From: Myxococcaceae bacterium
GTDB lineage: Bacteria; Myxococcota; Myxococcia; Myxococcales; Myxococcaceae
Assembly (NCBI GenBank): GCA_004173515.1
Contig: SECN01000019.1
Span: 1-54,219, forward strand
Length of the DNA stretch: 54,219 nt
Direction of reading: 5' to 3'
Part shown: positions 44,553 through 52,766 of the stretch, in pieces
How the letters are laid out: every line of letters starts with the position of its first letter
Position numbering within the stretch: the stretch's first letter is position 1
Program-made: the position numbers and the translations under genes
Notes under the pieces: generated by a model
Seen by the model: only the letters and a program-made list of their open reading frames with translations
The model's database searches: none
What the model was told of the DNA's origin: nothing

Positions 44553-44715
44553 GGCGAGGCTCCGTGGGCGGAGGGGACCTGGCTGCAACGCCGGTGTCCC
44601 CGGAAGAAGCGATGCCGCGCACGCCACGAGGGGCCGCGCACACGCCCGCCCCCTGACGCGAAGGCCGGGACCCGACTGACAGCCCCAGCGGACACCGGCA
44701 CCCTACCCACCCTCG

Positions 44716-45447
44716 TCAGACGAGCTTCGCCAACGTGGGCAGCACCTGACCGCTCTGCCCCTGGACAAAGTGGTGGAAGCGCTCCGTGTTGGCGGCGGAC
44801 TCGAAGTTGACCAGCCACGTCTCTCCGCGCACGGCGCGAACCTCGTCCACCAGGCCCGCCGCCGGCCACACCGCGCCGGACGTGCCCGCGGCCAGGAACA
44901 CCAGCCGGGTGCCGTCCTTGCGCGAGATGAACTCGCCGATGCGCGCCAGGTCCGAAGCGGCCAGCATCTCTCCGAACCAGACGATGTCGGGCCGGAGCCG
45001 TCCGCCGCAACTGTCGCACTTCGGCACCGTGCCGGAGGGGTGCACGGAGGTGTCGTCGAAGGGCTCCCGCCGGCAGTCCGCGCACTTCGTGCGGAAGAGG
45101 TTGCCGTGCATGTCCACCACGCGCTGGCTGCCCGCACGGGCGTGCAGCCCGTCCACGTTCTGGGTCGTCAGGAGGAAGCGGTCGCCCAGGTGGGCTTCCC
45201 AGCGCACCAGCGCGTCATGGCCCGGATTGGGCTTCACGTCGGACGCGCCCGCCCGGCGCTGCGAATAGAAGCGCCACACGAGCGCGGGGTCCGCCTGGAA
45301 GCCCTCGGGGGAGGCCACGGCCTCCACGGGGTGGTTCTCCCACAGGCCGTTCATGCCCCGGAAGGTGGGCACGCCGCTCTCGGCGGAGACTCCGGCGCCG
45401 GTGAGCACGAGCAGACGGGTTCGTGAATCCAGGACGAGCTGTTCCAC
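44716..45447 (-). CDS. Sir2-family NAD-dependent deacylase (class III, SIRT5-like)
   Basis: 243 residues from GTG 45447 (AGGAGG 4 bases upstream). The NAD site LVLTGAGVSAESGVPTFRG, TTQNVDGLH and catalytic His in VVDMHGNLF are all present, as are zinc cysteines CADC and CDSC. WRFYSQRR keeps the Tyr-x-x-Arg pair that gives SIRT5/CobB preference for succinyl and malonyl lysines, so desuccinylase or demalonylase activity is likely. The gene is divergent from the methionine-sulfoxide reductase gene across 68 bp. Confidence 0.93.
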   Translation of the reverse strand: MEQLVLDSRTRLLVLTGAGVSAESGVPTFRGMNGLWENHPVEAVASPEGFQADPALVWRFYSQRRAGASDVKPNPGHDALVRWEAHLGDRFLLTTQNVDGLHARAGSQRVVDMHGNLFRTKCADCRREPFDDTSVHPSGTVPKCDSCGGRLRPDIVWFGEMLAASDLARIGEFISRKDGTRLVFLAAGTSGAVWPAAGLVDEVRAVRGETWLVNFESAANTERFHHFVQGQSGQVLPTLAKLV

Positions 45448-45515
45448 ACGACCTCCTGTGCCAGCGGGCACCCGGGTTGTTAGAAGGGGCGGCAACCCCC
45501 TCTTCGAGGCCCATC

Positions 45516-46010
45516 ATGGCGGAAGTCACCCTGGATCTGCGCGGTCAGCCGAAGGCCGAAGCGTATGCCGAGCTGAAGTCCCACGCCCTCGCCATCCTGG
45601 AAGGAATCGACGACGACATCTGCGCGATGGCGACGATGAGCTGCCTGCTGCAGCACGCCTTCGGCCACCTGTGGACGGGCTTCTACCGGGTGGTGACGCC
45701 GGGAAAGCTGCTGCGCGTGGGCCCCTACCAGGGGACGCTCGGGTGCCTGGAGATCACCTTCGGCAAGGGCGTGTGCGGCACCTCCGCCGCGAAGGGCGAG
45801 ACGGTGGTGGTGGCGGACGTGCACGCCTTCCCGGGCCACATCACCTGCGACGGCAGGTCCGCGTCGGAGATCGTCGTGCCGGTGTTCGGCCGCGACCGCG
45901 AACTGCTCGCGGTGCTCGACATCGACTCCGAGCACAAGAACACCTTCGACGACGTGGACCGCGCGGCGCTGGAGGACCTGGTGTCCTGGTTCCAGCACCG
46001 CGCGCCCTGA
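45516..46010 (+). CDS. msrC: free methionine-R-sulfoxide reductase (GAF type)
   Basis: 164 residues from ATG 45516. A single GAF-fold domain has the three redox cysteines of fRMsr in sequence: GCLEITFGKGVCGTSA (two) and GHITCDGRSASEIVVPV (the third). FGHLWTGFYRV and DVHAFPGHI are also family features. The enzyme reduces free (not protein-bound) methionine-R-sulfoxide in the cytosol using thioredoxin. It shares a promoter region with the sirtuin gene and converges on the psuG gene, with 6 bases between stops. Confidence 0.9.
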   Translation: MAEVTLDLRGQPKAEAYAELKSHALAILEGIDDDICAMATMSCLLQHAFGHLWTGFYRVVTPGKLLRVGPYQGTLGCLEITFGKGVCGTSAAKGETVVVADVHAFPGHITCDGRSASEIVVPVFGRDRELLAVLDIDSEHKNTFDDVDRAALEDLVSWFQHRAP

Positions 46011-46016
46011 CGGGAC

Positions 46017-46934
46017 TCAGCGCTTCGCGATGCGCGCGTAGGCCACGGCCAGCGCCCCCGCGAAGCGCGCGTTGTTCACCAACAGCGCCAGGTTCGTCTT
46101 GAGGCTCTTGCCGCCGGTGCGCTTCGCCATCTCGCCCAGCAGGAACGGCGTCACGGCCTTGCCCCGCACGCCCTGCCGCTCCGCGTCCGCCAGCGCCGAC
46201 GCGATGTGCAGCTCCACGTCGTTGCGGGGCAGCGCGGCCTCTTCCGGAGGGGGCACCGTGTAGAGCACGCCGCCCTGGCCCAGCAGTTCGAAGCGGGCGT
46301 GGGCGATGCGAGCGGCGGCCTCCGGATCATCCGCGCGGTGCTCCAGCGAGAGGCCGGACTCGCGGCTGTAGAAGGACGGCAGCTCGTGCGTGCCCACGCC
46401 GATGACGGGCACCCCGGCCGTCTCCAGCAGCTCCATCGTCTTGGGCAGGTCCAACACGGACTTGGCGCCCGCGCACACCACGGCGACGGGGTAGCGCGAC
46501 AGCGCGGCGATGTCCTGGGAGATGTCCCAGTGCTCGGCGGCGCCTCGGTGCACGCCACCGATGCCGCCGGTGGAGAAGACGCGGATGCCCACCGCCGCGG
46601 CCAGCTCGCACGTGGCGCTCACGGTGGTGCCGCCGCTGGCGCGGGTGGCCACGGCCACGGCCAGGTCACGCGAGCCCAGCTTGAGCAGCTTCTCCTTGCC
46701 CTCGGCCAGCCGCCGCATCGCGGCGTCCTCCAGGCCGATCCACACCTCGCCATCCACCACGGCGATGGGCGCGGGCACGGCGCCGGCGCGGCGCACGGCC
46801 TCCTCGCACGCGCGAGCGGCGGCAAGGTTGTCGGGATACGGCAGGCCCTGCGCGACGACGCTCGTCTCCAGCGCCACCAGTGGCTGCCCGGAGTCCTTCG
46901 CGCGCCGCACCTCGTCCGAATAGCGGAAGTCCAT
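46017..46934 (-). CDS. psuG: pseudouridine-5'-phosphate glycosidase
   Basis: 305 residues from ATG 46934, the family length. It splits pseudouridine 5'-phosphate to uracil and ribose 5-phosphate. Catalytic residues sit in conserved segments: Glu in VALETSVVAQGLPYP, Asp in GAAEHWDISQDI, and Lys in VCAGAKSVLDLPKTME, together with STGGIGGVHRG. The kinase psuK that normally makes the substrate is not adjacent. It is convergent with the methionine-sulfoxide reductase gene and divergent from the EamA transporter. Confidence 0.95.
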   Translation of the reverse strand: MDFRYSDEVRRAKDSGQPLVALETSVVAQGLPYPDNLAAARACEEAVRRAGAVPAPIAVVDGEVWIGLEDAAMRRLAEGKEKLLKLGSRDLAVAVATRASGGTTVSATCELAAAVGIRVFSTGGIGGVHRGAAEHWDISQDIAALSRYPVAVVCAGAKSVLDLPKTMELLETAGVPVIGVGTHELPSFYSRESGLSLEHRADDPEAAARIAHARFELLGQGGVLYTVPPPEEAALPRNDVELHIASALADAERQGVRGKAVTPFLLGEMAKRTGGKSLKTNLALLVNNARFAGALAVAYARIAKR

Positions 46935-47063
46935 GGGCGGGCATTTACGACATGTGCGGGGCGGCCGGACAAGCGTGGGCGTAGGGAAACGTCCGGAGGT
47001 GCCCGCCTGCCCGTGCATCCCCGTCGTTGCATCCGGCGCCGCGCCGCCCTATGCCCCGCCGCT

Positions 47064-47990
47064 GTGAGCACCTCGTCCCCCGCCGTCGCAGCGCCTGCCC
47101 GCCTCCTGTCCGCGTCCGACCTGGCGATGCTCGCCGTGGTGGTCGTCTGGGGGACCAACTACACGCTGGTGAAGGACGCGCTGGAGGGCATGCCGCCGCG
47201 AGCCTTCATGGCGTTGCGCTTCGGGCTCGCGGCGCTCGCGATGGGGCTGGTGCTGGGAGCGGTGGAGGGCTGGAAGCCGATGCCGTGGAAGGTGTTCCTG
47301 CGGCTCACCGGACTGGGGCTCGTGGGCAACACGCTGTACCAGTTGTGCTTCATCGAGGGCCTCGCGCGCACGACGGCGGCCAACAGCGGGATGCTCACGG
47401 CGGTGAGTCCGGTGGTGACGGCGGCGCTCGGCGCGGCGCTCGGCATCGAACGGCTCCGCCGCCCGGTCATCGCCGGGCTCTCGCTGGCGGTGGTCGGGAT
47501 GCTGCTGGTGGTGGGCGCCAGGGGTCCGAACCTGGGCGCGGCGACGTGGCTGGGGGATGCGCTGATCATCGGAGCCTCCCTGTGCTGGTCCATCTACACG
47601 GTGGGGACGCGCACGGTGGGAGCGGACGTGTCCGCGCTGCGCATCACCGCCATCACCATGCTCACCGGAGCCCCGGGCGTGGTGCTGGCCGGAGCATCGC
47701 AGGTCATCGGGATGGACACCGCGCGAGTGACCACGGCCGGCTGGATGGCGCTCGTGTATTCGGCGCTGGTGCCGCTGGTGCTCGCGTACTTCGTCTGGTT
47801 CCGCAGCGTGCAGCAGGTGGGCACCAACCGCACGACGCTCTACGGCACCGGCATCCCCGTGGTCGCGGCGCTCACCGCCTGGGCCGTGCGGGGCGAGCGC
47901 CCCACCCTCGTCCAGACGCTCGGAGCGGCGCTCATCCTCGCGGGCGTGCTGATCAGCCGGCGCAAGGACACCGCCACCGTGAAGGCCTGA
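47064..47990 (+). CDS. EamA/DMT-family transporter
   Basis: 308 residues from GTG 47064. Ten hydrophobic helices form two EamA repeats: the first begins MLAVVVVWGTNYTLVKDAL, the second ALIIGASLCWSIYTVGTRTV, and both contain the usual W-x-x-N/Y near the first helix. Segments ERLRRPVIAGLSLAVVGM and PTLVQTLGAALILAGVL end each repeat. The protein would export a metabolite (amino acid or nucleotide-like) across the inner membrane, and the substrate is not known. It is divergent from psuG, with 129 bp between them. Confidence 0.88.
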   Translation: MSTSSPAVAAPARLLSASDLAMLAVVVVWGTNYTLVKDALEGMPPRAFMALRFGLAALAMGLVLGAVEGWKPMPWKVFLRLTGLGLVGNTLYQLCFIEGLARTTAANSGMLTAVSPVVTAALGAALGIERLRRPVIAGLSLAVVGMLLVVGARGPNLGAATWLGDALIIGASLCWSIYTVGTRTVGADVSALRITAITMLTGAPGVVLAGASQVIGMDTARVTTAGWMALVYSALVPLVLAYFVWFRSVQQVGTNRTTLYGTGIPVVAALTAWAVRGERPTLVQTLGAALILAGVLISRRKDTATVKA

Positions 47991-47992
47991 GC

Positions 47993-48031
47993 GCCCGGGG
48001 CCTTCCGCGAAGCCGTCCGGGCCCGGGCTTC
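47993..48031 (+). terminator. GC-rich hairpin after transporter gene
   Basis: GCCCGGG (47993-47999) can pair with CCCGGGC (48022-48028), and alternatively GAAGCC (48009-48014) with GGCTTC (48026-48031). It begins 2 bases after the transporter stop and lies before the convergent FHA gene. There is no T-run, so termination is inferred from position. Confidence 0.35.
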
Positions 48032-48165
48032 CAGCACGGACGATGCGCCCTGGGAATTCCGACCGCGAGACCCACGCTCCAGCGACAGCGCTGAACACCC
48101 GCGAACGACGACGCACCGCGAAGCTGTCAGCCCCATGCAGCGCGCCGGAGTGACGCCCGACGGCC

Positions 48166-49902
48166 CTACCCGCGAGGCCCTCGCTCCAGCGTCAGTTCGT
48201 ATTCGACCATCTTCCGGTCGAGCGTGGGCCGGCTGATGCCCAGCAGCTCCGCCGCGCGGACCTTCTTGCCGCCCGACTCGCGCAGCGCCTCCGCGATGAG
48301 GTCGCGCTCCAGCCGCGCCACCTGCTCCGGCAACGTCCGGGGAGCATGCCCCACCACGCCCTCGCGGACCTCGGGAGGAAGCTGCGCGATGCCCACCTGG
48401 CCCGCCGCGTACACGCGCCCCAGCCGCTCCGCCACCAGCTCCAGCTCGCGTACGTTCTGGGGCCATGGGTAGTCCGCCAGCAGGCGTCGCGCCTCCGGCC
48501 CCAGCACCGGAGCTTCCCGCCCGCTCTGCCGGGCCGCTCGCAGCGCGAAGAACTCGAGCAGCACCGGCACATCCCCGCGACGCTCGCGAAGGGGCGGCAC
48601 CTCCAGCTCGAAGCCCGTGAGCCCTCGCGCCAGCGCCGCATCGAACTCACTGCGCGAAGCCAGCCGGGACACCGGCGCGGCACAGGTGGCCACCACCCGG
48701 ACATCCACGGGCTCCTCGCCGCCCTGCCGCGCCGGAGCCGCGCGCCGGGCGAGCATCCGCGCCAGCCGCTCCGCCGCCGCCCGAGGCAGGGCCTCCACGT
48801 GCCGCAGCAGCAGCGTGCCCGCATCCGCGCGCAGCACCGCGGATGTCACCGGAGGCTGCCCCGCCGCCCCGGCACGCCCGAAGAGCGCCACCTCCACCGC
48901 CTCCAGCGGCTGTCGGCACTCCACCGTCACCCACGGGCCCAGCGCGCGCGGCGAGCGCCCATGAAGGAAGCGCGCCAGCAGCGCCTTCCCCGTTCCCGGC
49001 TCACCATGCAGCACCACGGGCGCGGCACTGCTCGCGGCCCGCCGCGCCTCTTCCAACAGCCCGCGAAACGCCCGCGAAGTCCCCAGCGGCGTCACCCCGG
49101 GCACCTCGGTCGCCTCCGCCTCGCCCCGGGAGCGCACCGCCGTGTACGCCTCGCCCCCCAGCCGGCCGAGCGACGCGAGCAACTGCCCCTCGCCCTCGGT
49201 GAACGGAGACTCCTCGCGCTCCACGTACAGCACGCCGAAGGGCAGTCCTCCCGAAGCCACCAGCGGCGAGCACAGCGCCGTGTCCGTGCGTCCCAGCTCC
49301 TTGCGCTCCAGCGCCGCCTGCACCAGCGCGCGAGGCACCTCCACGGACGCCGCGCCGGACACCGCCGCGGTGCGCAGCCCCTCCGGTCCGCTCAAGAGCG
49401 CCGCGGCGCGGTCCGCGTTGAGCGCATGCGCCGTCTCCTCCGCCAGCCGCCGCAGCACCATCGCCTCGCTGGTGGCCCCCAGGAGCGCCGTCCCCGCCGA
49501 GTACATCGCCGCGGCCGCGCCCACGTGCGGCAGCACCTCCTCGATGGGGACGTGCCCCGGCTCCGAGGCCGACACGCCGGAAGGCTCGTCGACGATGGAC
49601 ACCGGCGGCGGCTCGAACACCGCGATGGTGGCGCCCACGCGCATCCGGTCGCCCGGCCGCAGCACCGCCTCTTCCTGGAGCGCCAGCCGCTGGCCGTTGA
49701 GCAGCGTGCCGTTGGTGGACCCCAGGTCGCGCAGCCGCACCTCCCCCGCGACGGTGTCCAGGAAGAGCTGCGCGTGGCGGCGCGACACCTGGTCGTCATC
49801 CAGCGGGATGTCGCACGACGGACTGCGCCCGAGGGTCAACTGGGAGACGACGTCGTAGCGGCGCCCCGCGAACGGGCCCGTGAGCAGCAGGAGTGCCGGC
49901 AT
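48166..49902 (-). CDS. FHA-GAF-AAA-Fis regulator with degenerate sigma-54 activator core
   Basis: 578 residues from ATG 49902. About 1-100: an FHA phosphothreonine-binding domain (LTLGRSPSCDIPLDDDQVSRRHA, LGSTNGTLLNG). About 130-270: a GAF-type sensor. About 285-510: an NtrC-like AAA+ module with Walker A HGEPGTGKALLARFLH, but Walker B reads GTLLLRHVEALP where activators have FLDEIGE, the GAFTGA sigma-54 loop is replaced by GRAGAAGQP, and the arginine fingers are lost. WPQNVRELEL (sensor 2) and the C-terminal Fis helix-turn-helix (KKVRAAELLGISRPTLDRKM) remain. Such a protein probably binds DNA and phosphopeptides without ATP-driven sigma-54 activation. Confidence 0.85.
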   Translation of the reverse strand: MPALLLLTGPFAGRRYDVVSQLTLGRSPSCDIPLDDDQVSRRHAQLFLDTVAGEVRLRDLGSTNGTLLNGQRLALQEEAVLRPGDRMRVGATIAVFEPPPVSIVDEPSGVSASEPGHVPIEEVLPHVGAAAAMYSAGTALLGATSEAMVLRRLAEETAHALNADRAAALLSGPEGLRTAAVSGAASVEVPRALVQAALERKELGRTDTALCSPLVASGGLPFGVLYVEREESPFTEGEGQLLASLGRLGGEAYTAVRSRGEAEATEVPGVTPLGTSRAFRGLLEEARRAASSAAPVVLHGEPGTGKALLARFLHGRSPRALGPWVTVECRQPLEAVEVALFGRAGAAGQPPVTSAVLRADAGTLLLRHVEALPRAAAERLARMLARRAAPARQGGEEPVDVRVVATCAAPVSRLASRSEFDAALARGLTGFELEVPPLRERRGDVPVLLEFFALRAARQSGREAPVLGPEARRLLADYPWPQNVRELELVAERLGRVYAAGQVGIAQLPPEVREGVVGHAPRTLPEQVARLERDLIAEALRESGGKKVRAAELLGISRPTLDRKMVEYELTLERGPRG

Positions 49903-49954
49903 GCGATGGGGCAAGCCTAGCAGCGCCCCGAGGGGCGCCAGCAAGCACCGGCCA

Positions 49955-51130
49955 CTACATGGGGCGTTCGGCGGTCAGCAGGGCCCGCAGCTCGGACTCG
50001 TTGAGCGGGCGGCCTTCACGCGCGATGGCCAGGGCGTTGATCTGCTTCTCCTCCACCTCCACGTGGGCGCCCTTGCGCCATTCGGTGGTGTGCACCGCGC
50101 CATCCACCAGCCGGCCCACCACGGAGCCCTCGTCCCGCGTTACCGCCTCCAGCCACAGGTTCTCCACCACCGCCTCGCCCTCCGGGTGCGTCTCGAAGGG
50201 CGCGCGCACCAGGAACGTCAGGGGCTCCATCAACCCCTTGCGCTGGAAGCGCGCCAGGAACGCGGGGAGCAGCGCCTGCGCCTCCTCGTGCATGGCCGCG
50301 GTCTGCTCCTCCGGCTCCTTGGCGAAGCGCTCGCGGTAGGTCGCCAGCAGCTCCGTCGTGTTGTGCCGGCCCAGCGGCGACACCACCGTGAGGAACAAGC
50401 CCTCATGGCCGTCGAAGGCATCCAGCGGCACGCCCAGCAGGTTGGCGCGGGCCTCCTCCGACGGGACCATGGTGAAGCTCTGGCCCTCGCTGGTGGCCAC
50501 CTCCTGGCGCAGCGCCGGCCCCTGCGCGAACGCCAGGTCCGTGCACAGCTCGTGGAGGAAGCTCTCCGCGGCCAGCAGGTCGCCCTCGCCCAGGTGGAAG
50601 ATCTCCACGTCGCGCGCGCCGAACTTCTCCATCCCGTGCGAGTGCACCCACAGGGGCGTGTCCCCTTCGGCCAGCTCGATGGCGTGCAGGTGCACGTGGT
50701 CGCGGATGTCGAAATCCAGCTCGGTGATCTCCACCACGTCCTCGGGCTCGTGCAGCTTGAACGCCGTCACGTCCACCAGCACCCCGGGCACCAGCTCCAT
50801 CAGCGTGCGCACGGTCCACAGCGCCTCGAAGACGGGCAGCGTGGGCTGCGCGCCCCCGGGCTCCAGGAGGAACGCGTAGCAGGACTGGGCCTTCTCCACC
50901 CGGGCGAAGGCCTCCGGACTGCCGCTGAACAGCTCCGGGTTGACGCGCGGGCGGCCCTCGCTCTCCGGCTTGAGCACCACCCGCACCTCGGAGCCGTCCG
51001 CGCGCACGGTGAAGCCCTGCGCGTCGTCATGCGGCACGAACTCCACCTCGTCGGTGGCGAACGCCGCGCGCAGCGCCTCCAGCGGGGGCGGCCCCGTCTG
51101 CTCGGTGGCCAGGACGTAGACCTCCTTCAC
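49955..51130 (-). CDS. DUF2314-like protein coupled to the deoxynucleoside kinase gene
   Basis: 391 residues from GTG 51130, which overlaps the kinase stop (GTGA), so translation is coupled. The C-terminal 90 residues (VENLWLEAVTRDEGSVVGRL, EVEEKQINALAI) resemble DUF2314. The rest, containing ITELDFDIRDHVHLHAIEL and LWVHSHGMEKFGARDVEIFH, looks DUF4026-like with several His/Asp residues that could bind metal, but no enzyme is proven. The coupling suggests the product works with the kinase or in the same process. Confidence 0.7.
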   Translation of the reverse strand: MKEVYVLATEQTGPPPLEALRAAFATDEVEFVPHDDAQGFTVRADGSEVRVVLKPESEGRPRVNPELFSGSPEAFARVEKAQSCYAFLLEPGGAQPTLPVFEALWTVRTLMELVPGVLVDVTAFKLHEPEDVVEITELDFDIRDHVHLHAIELAEGDTPLWVHSHGMEKFGARDVEIFHLGEGDLLAAESFLHELCTDLAFAQGPALRQEVATSEGQSFTMVPSEEARANLLGVPLDAFDGHEGLFLTVVSPLGRHNTTELLATYRERFAKEPEEQTAAMHEEAQALLPAFLARFQRKGLMEPLTFLVRAPFETHPEGEAVVENLWLEAVTRDEGSVVGRLVDGAVHTTEWRKGAHVEVEEKQINALAIAREGRPLNESELRALLTAERPM

Positions 51131-51741
51131 AGGTGCTTCTCGATCTGTCGGAAGAGGTCCACGCGGTCCACCAGGTCGGTGAGGTAGTCCAGCTTGTCCG
51201 TCCCCAGCACCAGCACCGGTGACAGCGAGTAGCCCTCGAACCACTCCTCGTAGAGGGCGTTGAGGCGCTTGAGGTACGCGGTCGGGATGTCCTTCTCCAT
51301 GGCGCGGCCCCGCAGGCGGATGCGCTCACGCAACGTGGCCACCGGGCAGCGCAGGTAGATCATCAGGTCCGGCGGCGTGAGCGACGTGGAGATGGTCTGA
51401 TACAGCTCCCAGTAGGTCCCCCAGTCCCGCTTGTCGATGAGCCGCTGCCGGTGGAGGTTCTTGGCGAAGATTTCGGCGTCCTCGTACAGCGTCCGGTCCT
51501 GCAGCACGGTGCCCGGCGTGCGCTCCAATTCCTGGTGCAGGCGGAACTTGTGCGTCAGGAAGAAGAGCTGCGAGCGGAACGCCCACGTCTTCATGTCCTT
51601 GTAGAAATCAGCGAGATAGGGGTTCTGGTCATTGGGCTCGAAGGACGGCGTGAGGCCGTACTTCCGGCACAGGAAGGACGTGAGCTCCGTCTTTCCGGCC
51701 CCGATGTTGCCCGCGATGGCGATGAACTTTTTCCTGGCCAC
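51127..51741 (-). CDS. deoxynucleoside kinase
   Basis: 204 residues from GTG 51741 (GAGGG upstream); a longer frame from 51819 lacks support. Family motifs: P-loop AIAGNIGAGKTELTSFL, substrate-binding segment LQDRTLYEDAEIFAKNL (DRS/ERS-type), and LID RIRLRGRAMEKDI. It phosphorylates deoxynucleosides to monophosphates in the salvage pathway, and specificity (dA, dG or dC) is not clear. It is divergent from the PlsC-type acyltransferase across about 210 bp of GC-rich DNA, with a lower-GC stretch near 51780-51830 likely to carry both promoters. Confidence 0.92.
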   Translation of the reverse strand: MARKKFIAIAGNIGAGKTELTSFLCRKYGLTPSFEPNDQNPYLADFYKDMKTWAFRSQLFFLTHKFRLHQELERTPGTVLQDRTLYEDAEIFAKNLHRQRLIDKRDWGTYWELYQTISTSLTPPDLMIYLRCPVATLRERIRLRGRAMEKDIPTAYLKRLNALYEEWFEGYSLSPVLVLGTDKLDYLTDLVDRVDLFRQIEKHL

Positions 51742-51952
51742 GCCACCCTCGCTTGTAACCCCGCCGAGCGGCGCACACCAGAAACAATGGTGGGGGAAGG
51801 CATGGTAGATAAACTGCATGCCCCCGTCCCGTCCCGCACATACAGGTGCCAGCGGCGCGTTAAGTCATGCGTCGCCCGGTTGCCCGTCCGGTGAGCGGCA
51901 CTTCCAGGGCCCGTCCGCCTCACGAGGCGCCCGGTAGGAGGAAACCCGACGC

Positions 51953-52756
51953 ATGTTGCGCAAGCTGTGGTGCATGTTGGTGGCGGCGGTGTGGTCGGCG
52001 ATCATGTTCTTCGTCTCCATCTCGGCCATGATCCTGACGCTCAACCCGTCGCGCTCGGTCTGGGTCGCCCGGCGGCTCTGGTCCCCCGTGCTGCTCTGGG
52101 CCGGGGGCGCGCGCCTGGAAGTCATCGGCGGTGAGAACGTGGACCCGAAGCGCCCCACCATCTACGTGGGCAACCACCAGTCCACCATCGACATCCCGGC
52201 CCACTTCATCTCGGTGCCAGTGGACTTCCGCTATGTGGCCAAGAGCCAGCTGCGCCTCGTGCCCTTCATCGGCTGGTACCTCTGGCTCGCGGGCCACATC
52301 TTCGTCAACCGCGGTGACCGGGCCTCCGCCATTGAGTCGCTGGAGCGCGCCGCCCGGAAGGTCCGCGAGGGCACCAGCATCTTCCTGTACCCGGAGGGCA
52401 CCCGCTCCGAGGACGGCACCGTGCTGCCCTTCAAGAAGGGCCCGTTCGCGCTCGCCCTCAAGGCCCGCGTGCCCATCTGCCCCGTCACCATCGAAGGCAG
52501 CTCCACGCTGATGCCCAAGAACTCGTGGAACATCACCCCGGGCGTGGTGCGCGTGAAGATTGGCCGCCCCATCGACACCACGGCGTTCGCGGAGAACGAC
52601 CGCGAGGGCCTGGCCCGGGCCGTGCGCGCGCAGATCATCGCCGACAACCTCTCCCTGGGAGGCAAGGGCGGCGACACCGAGGCCGCCATCGCCCTGCAGG
52701 GCAAGGAAGGCATCGCGCAGCCGCCAGCCTCCGCCCCCACCTCCAAAGCCTCCTGA
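51953..52756 (+). CDS. 1-acyl-sn-glycerol-3-phosphate acyltransferase (PlsC family)
   Basis: 267 residues. Two hydrophobic segments at the N-terminus (about 5-30) anchor it in the inner membrane. Catalytic motif I is NHQSTIDIP (HxxxxD) and motif III is YPEGTRSEDG, with FVNRGDR between. The enzyme transfers an acyl group to lysophosphatidic acid to make phosphatidic acid, though members also act on other lysophospholipids. TAGGAGG lies 11 bases before the ATG. It is followed 10 bases later by the TPR lipoprotein gene, so the two are probably co-transcribed. Confidence 0.92.
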   Translation: MLRKLWCMLVAAVWSAIMFFVSISAMILTLNPSRSVWVARRLWSPVLLWAGGARLEVIGGENVDPKRPTIYVGNHQSTIDIPAHFISVPVDFRYVAKSQLRLVPFIGWYLWLAGHIFVNRGDRASAIESLERAARKVREGTSIFLYPEGTRSEDGTVLPFKKGPFALALKARVPICPVTIEGSSTLMPKNSWNITPGVVRVKIGRPIDTTAFAENDREGLARAVRAQIIADNLSLGGKGGDTEAAIALQGKEGIAQPPASAPTSKAS

Positions 52757-52766
52757 GCGAGCCCCC

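Noticed and set aside
48166..49902. Calling the FHA protein a working sigma-54 activator
   Set aside because: Walker B acids, GAFTGA and arginine fingers are missing.
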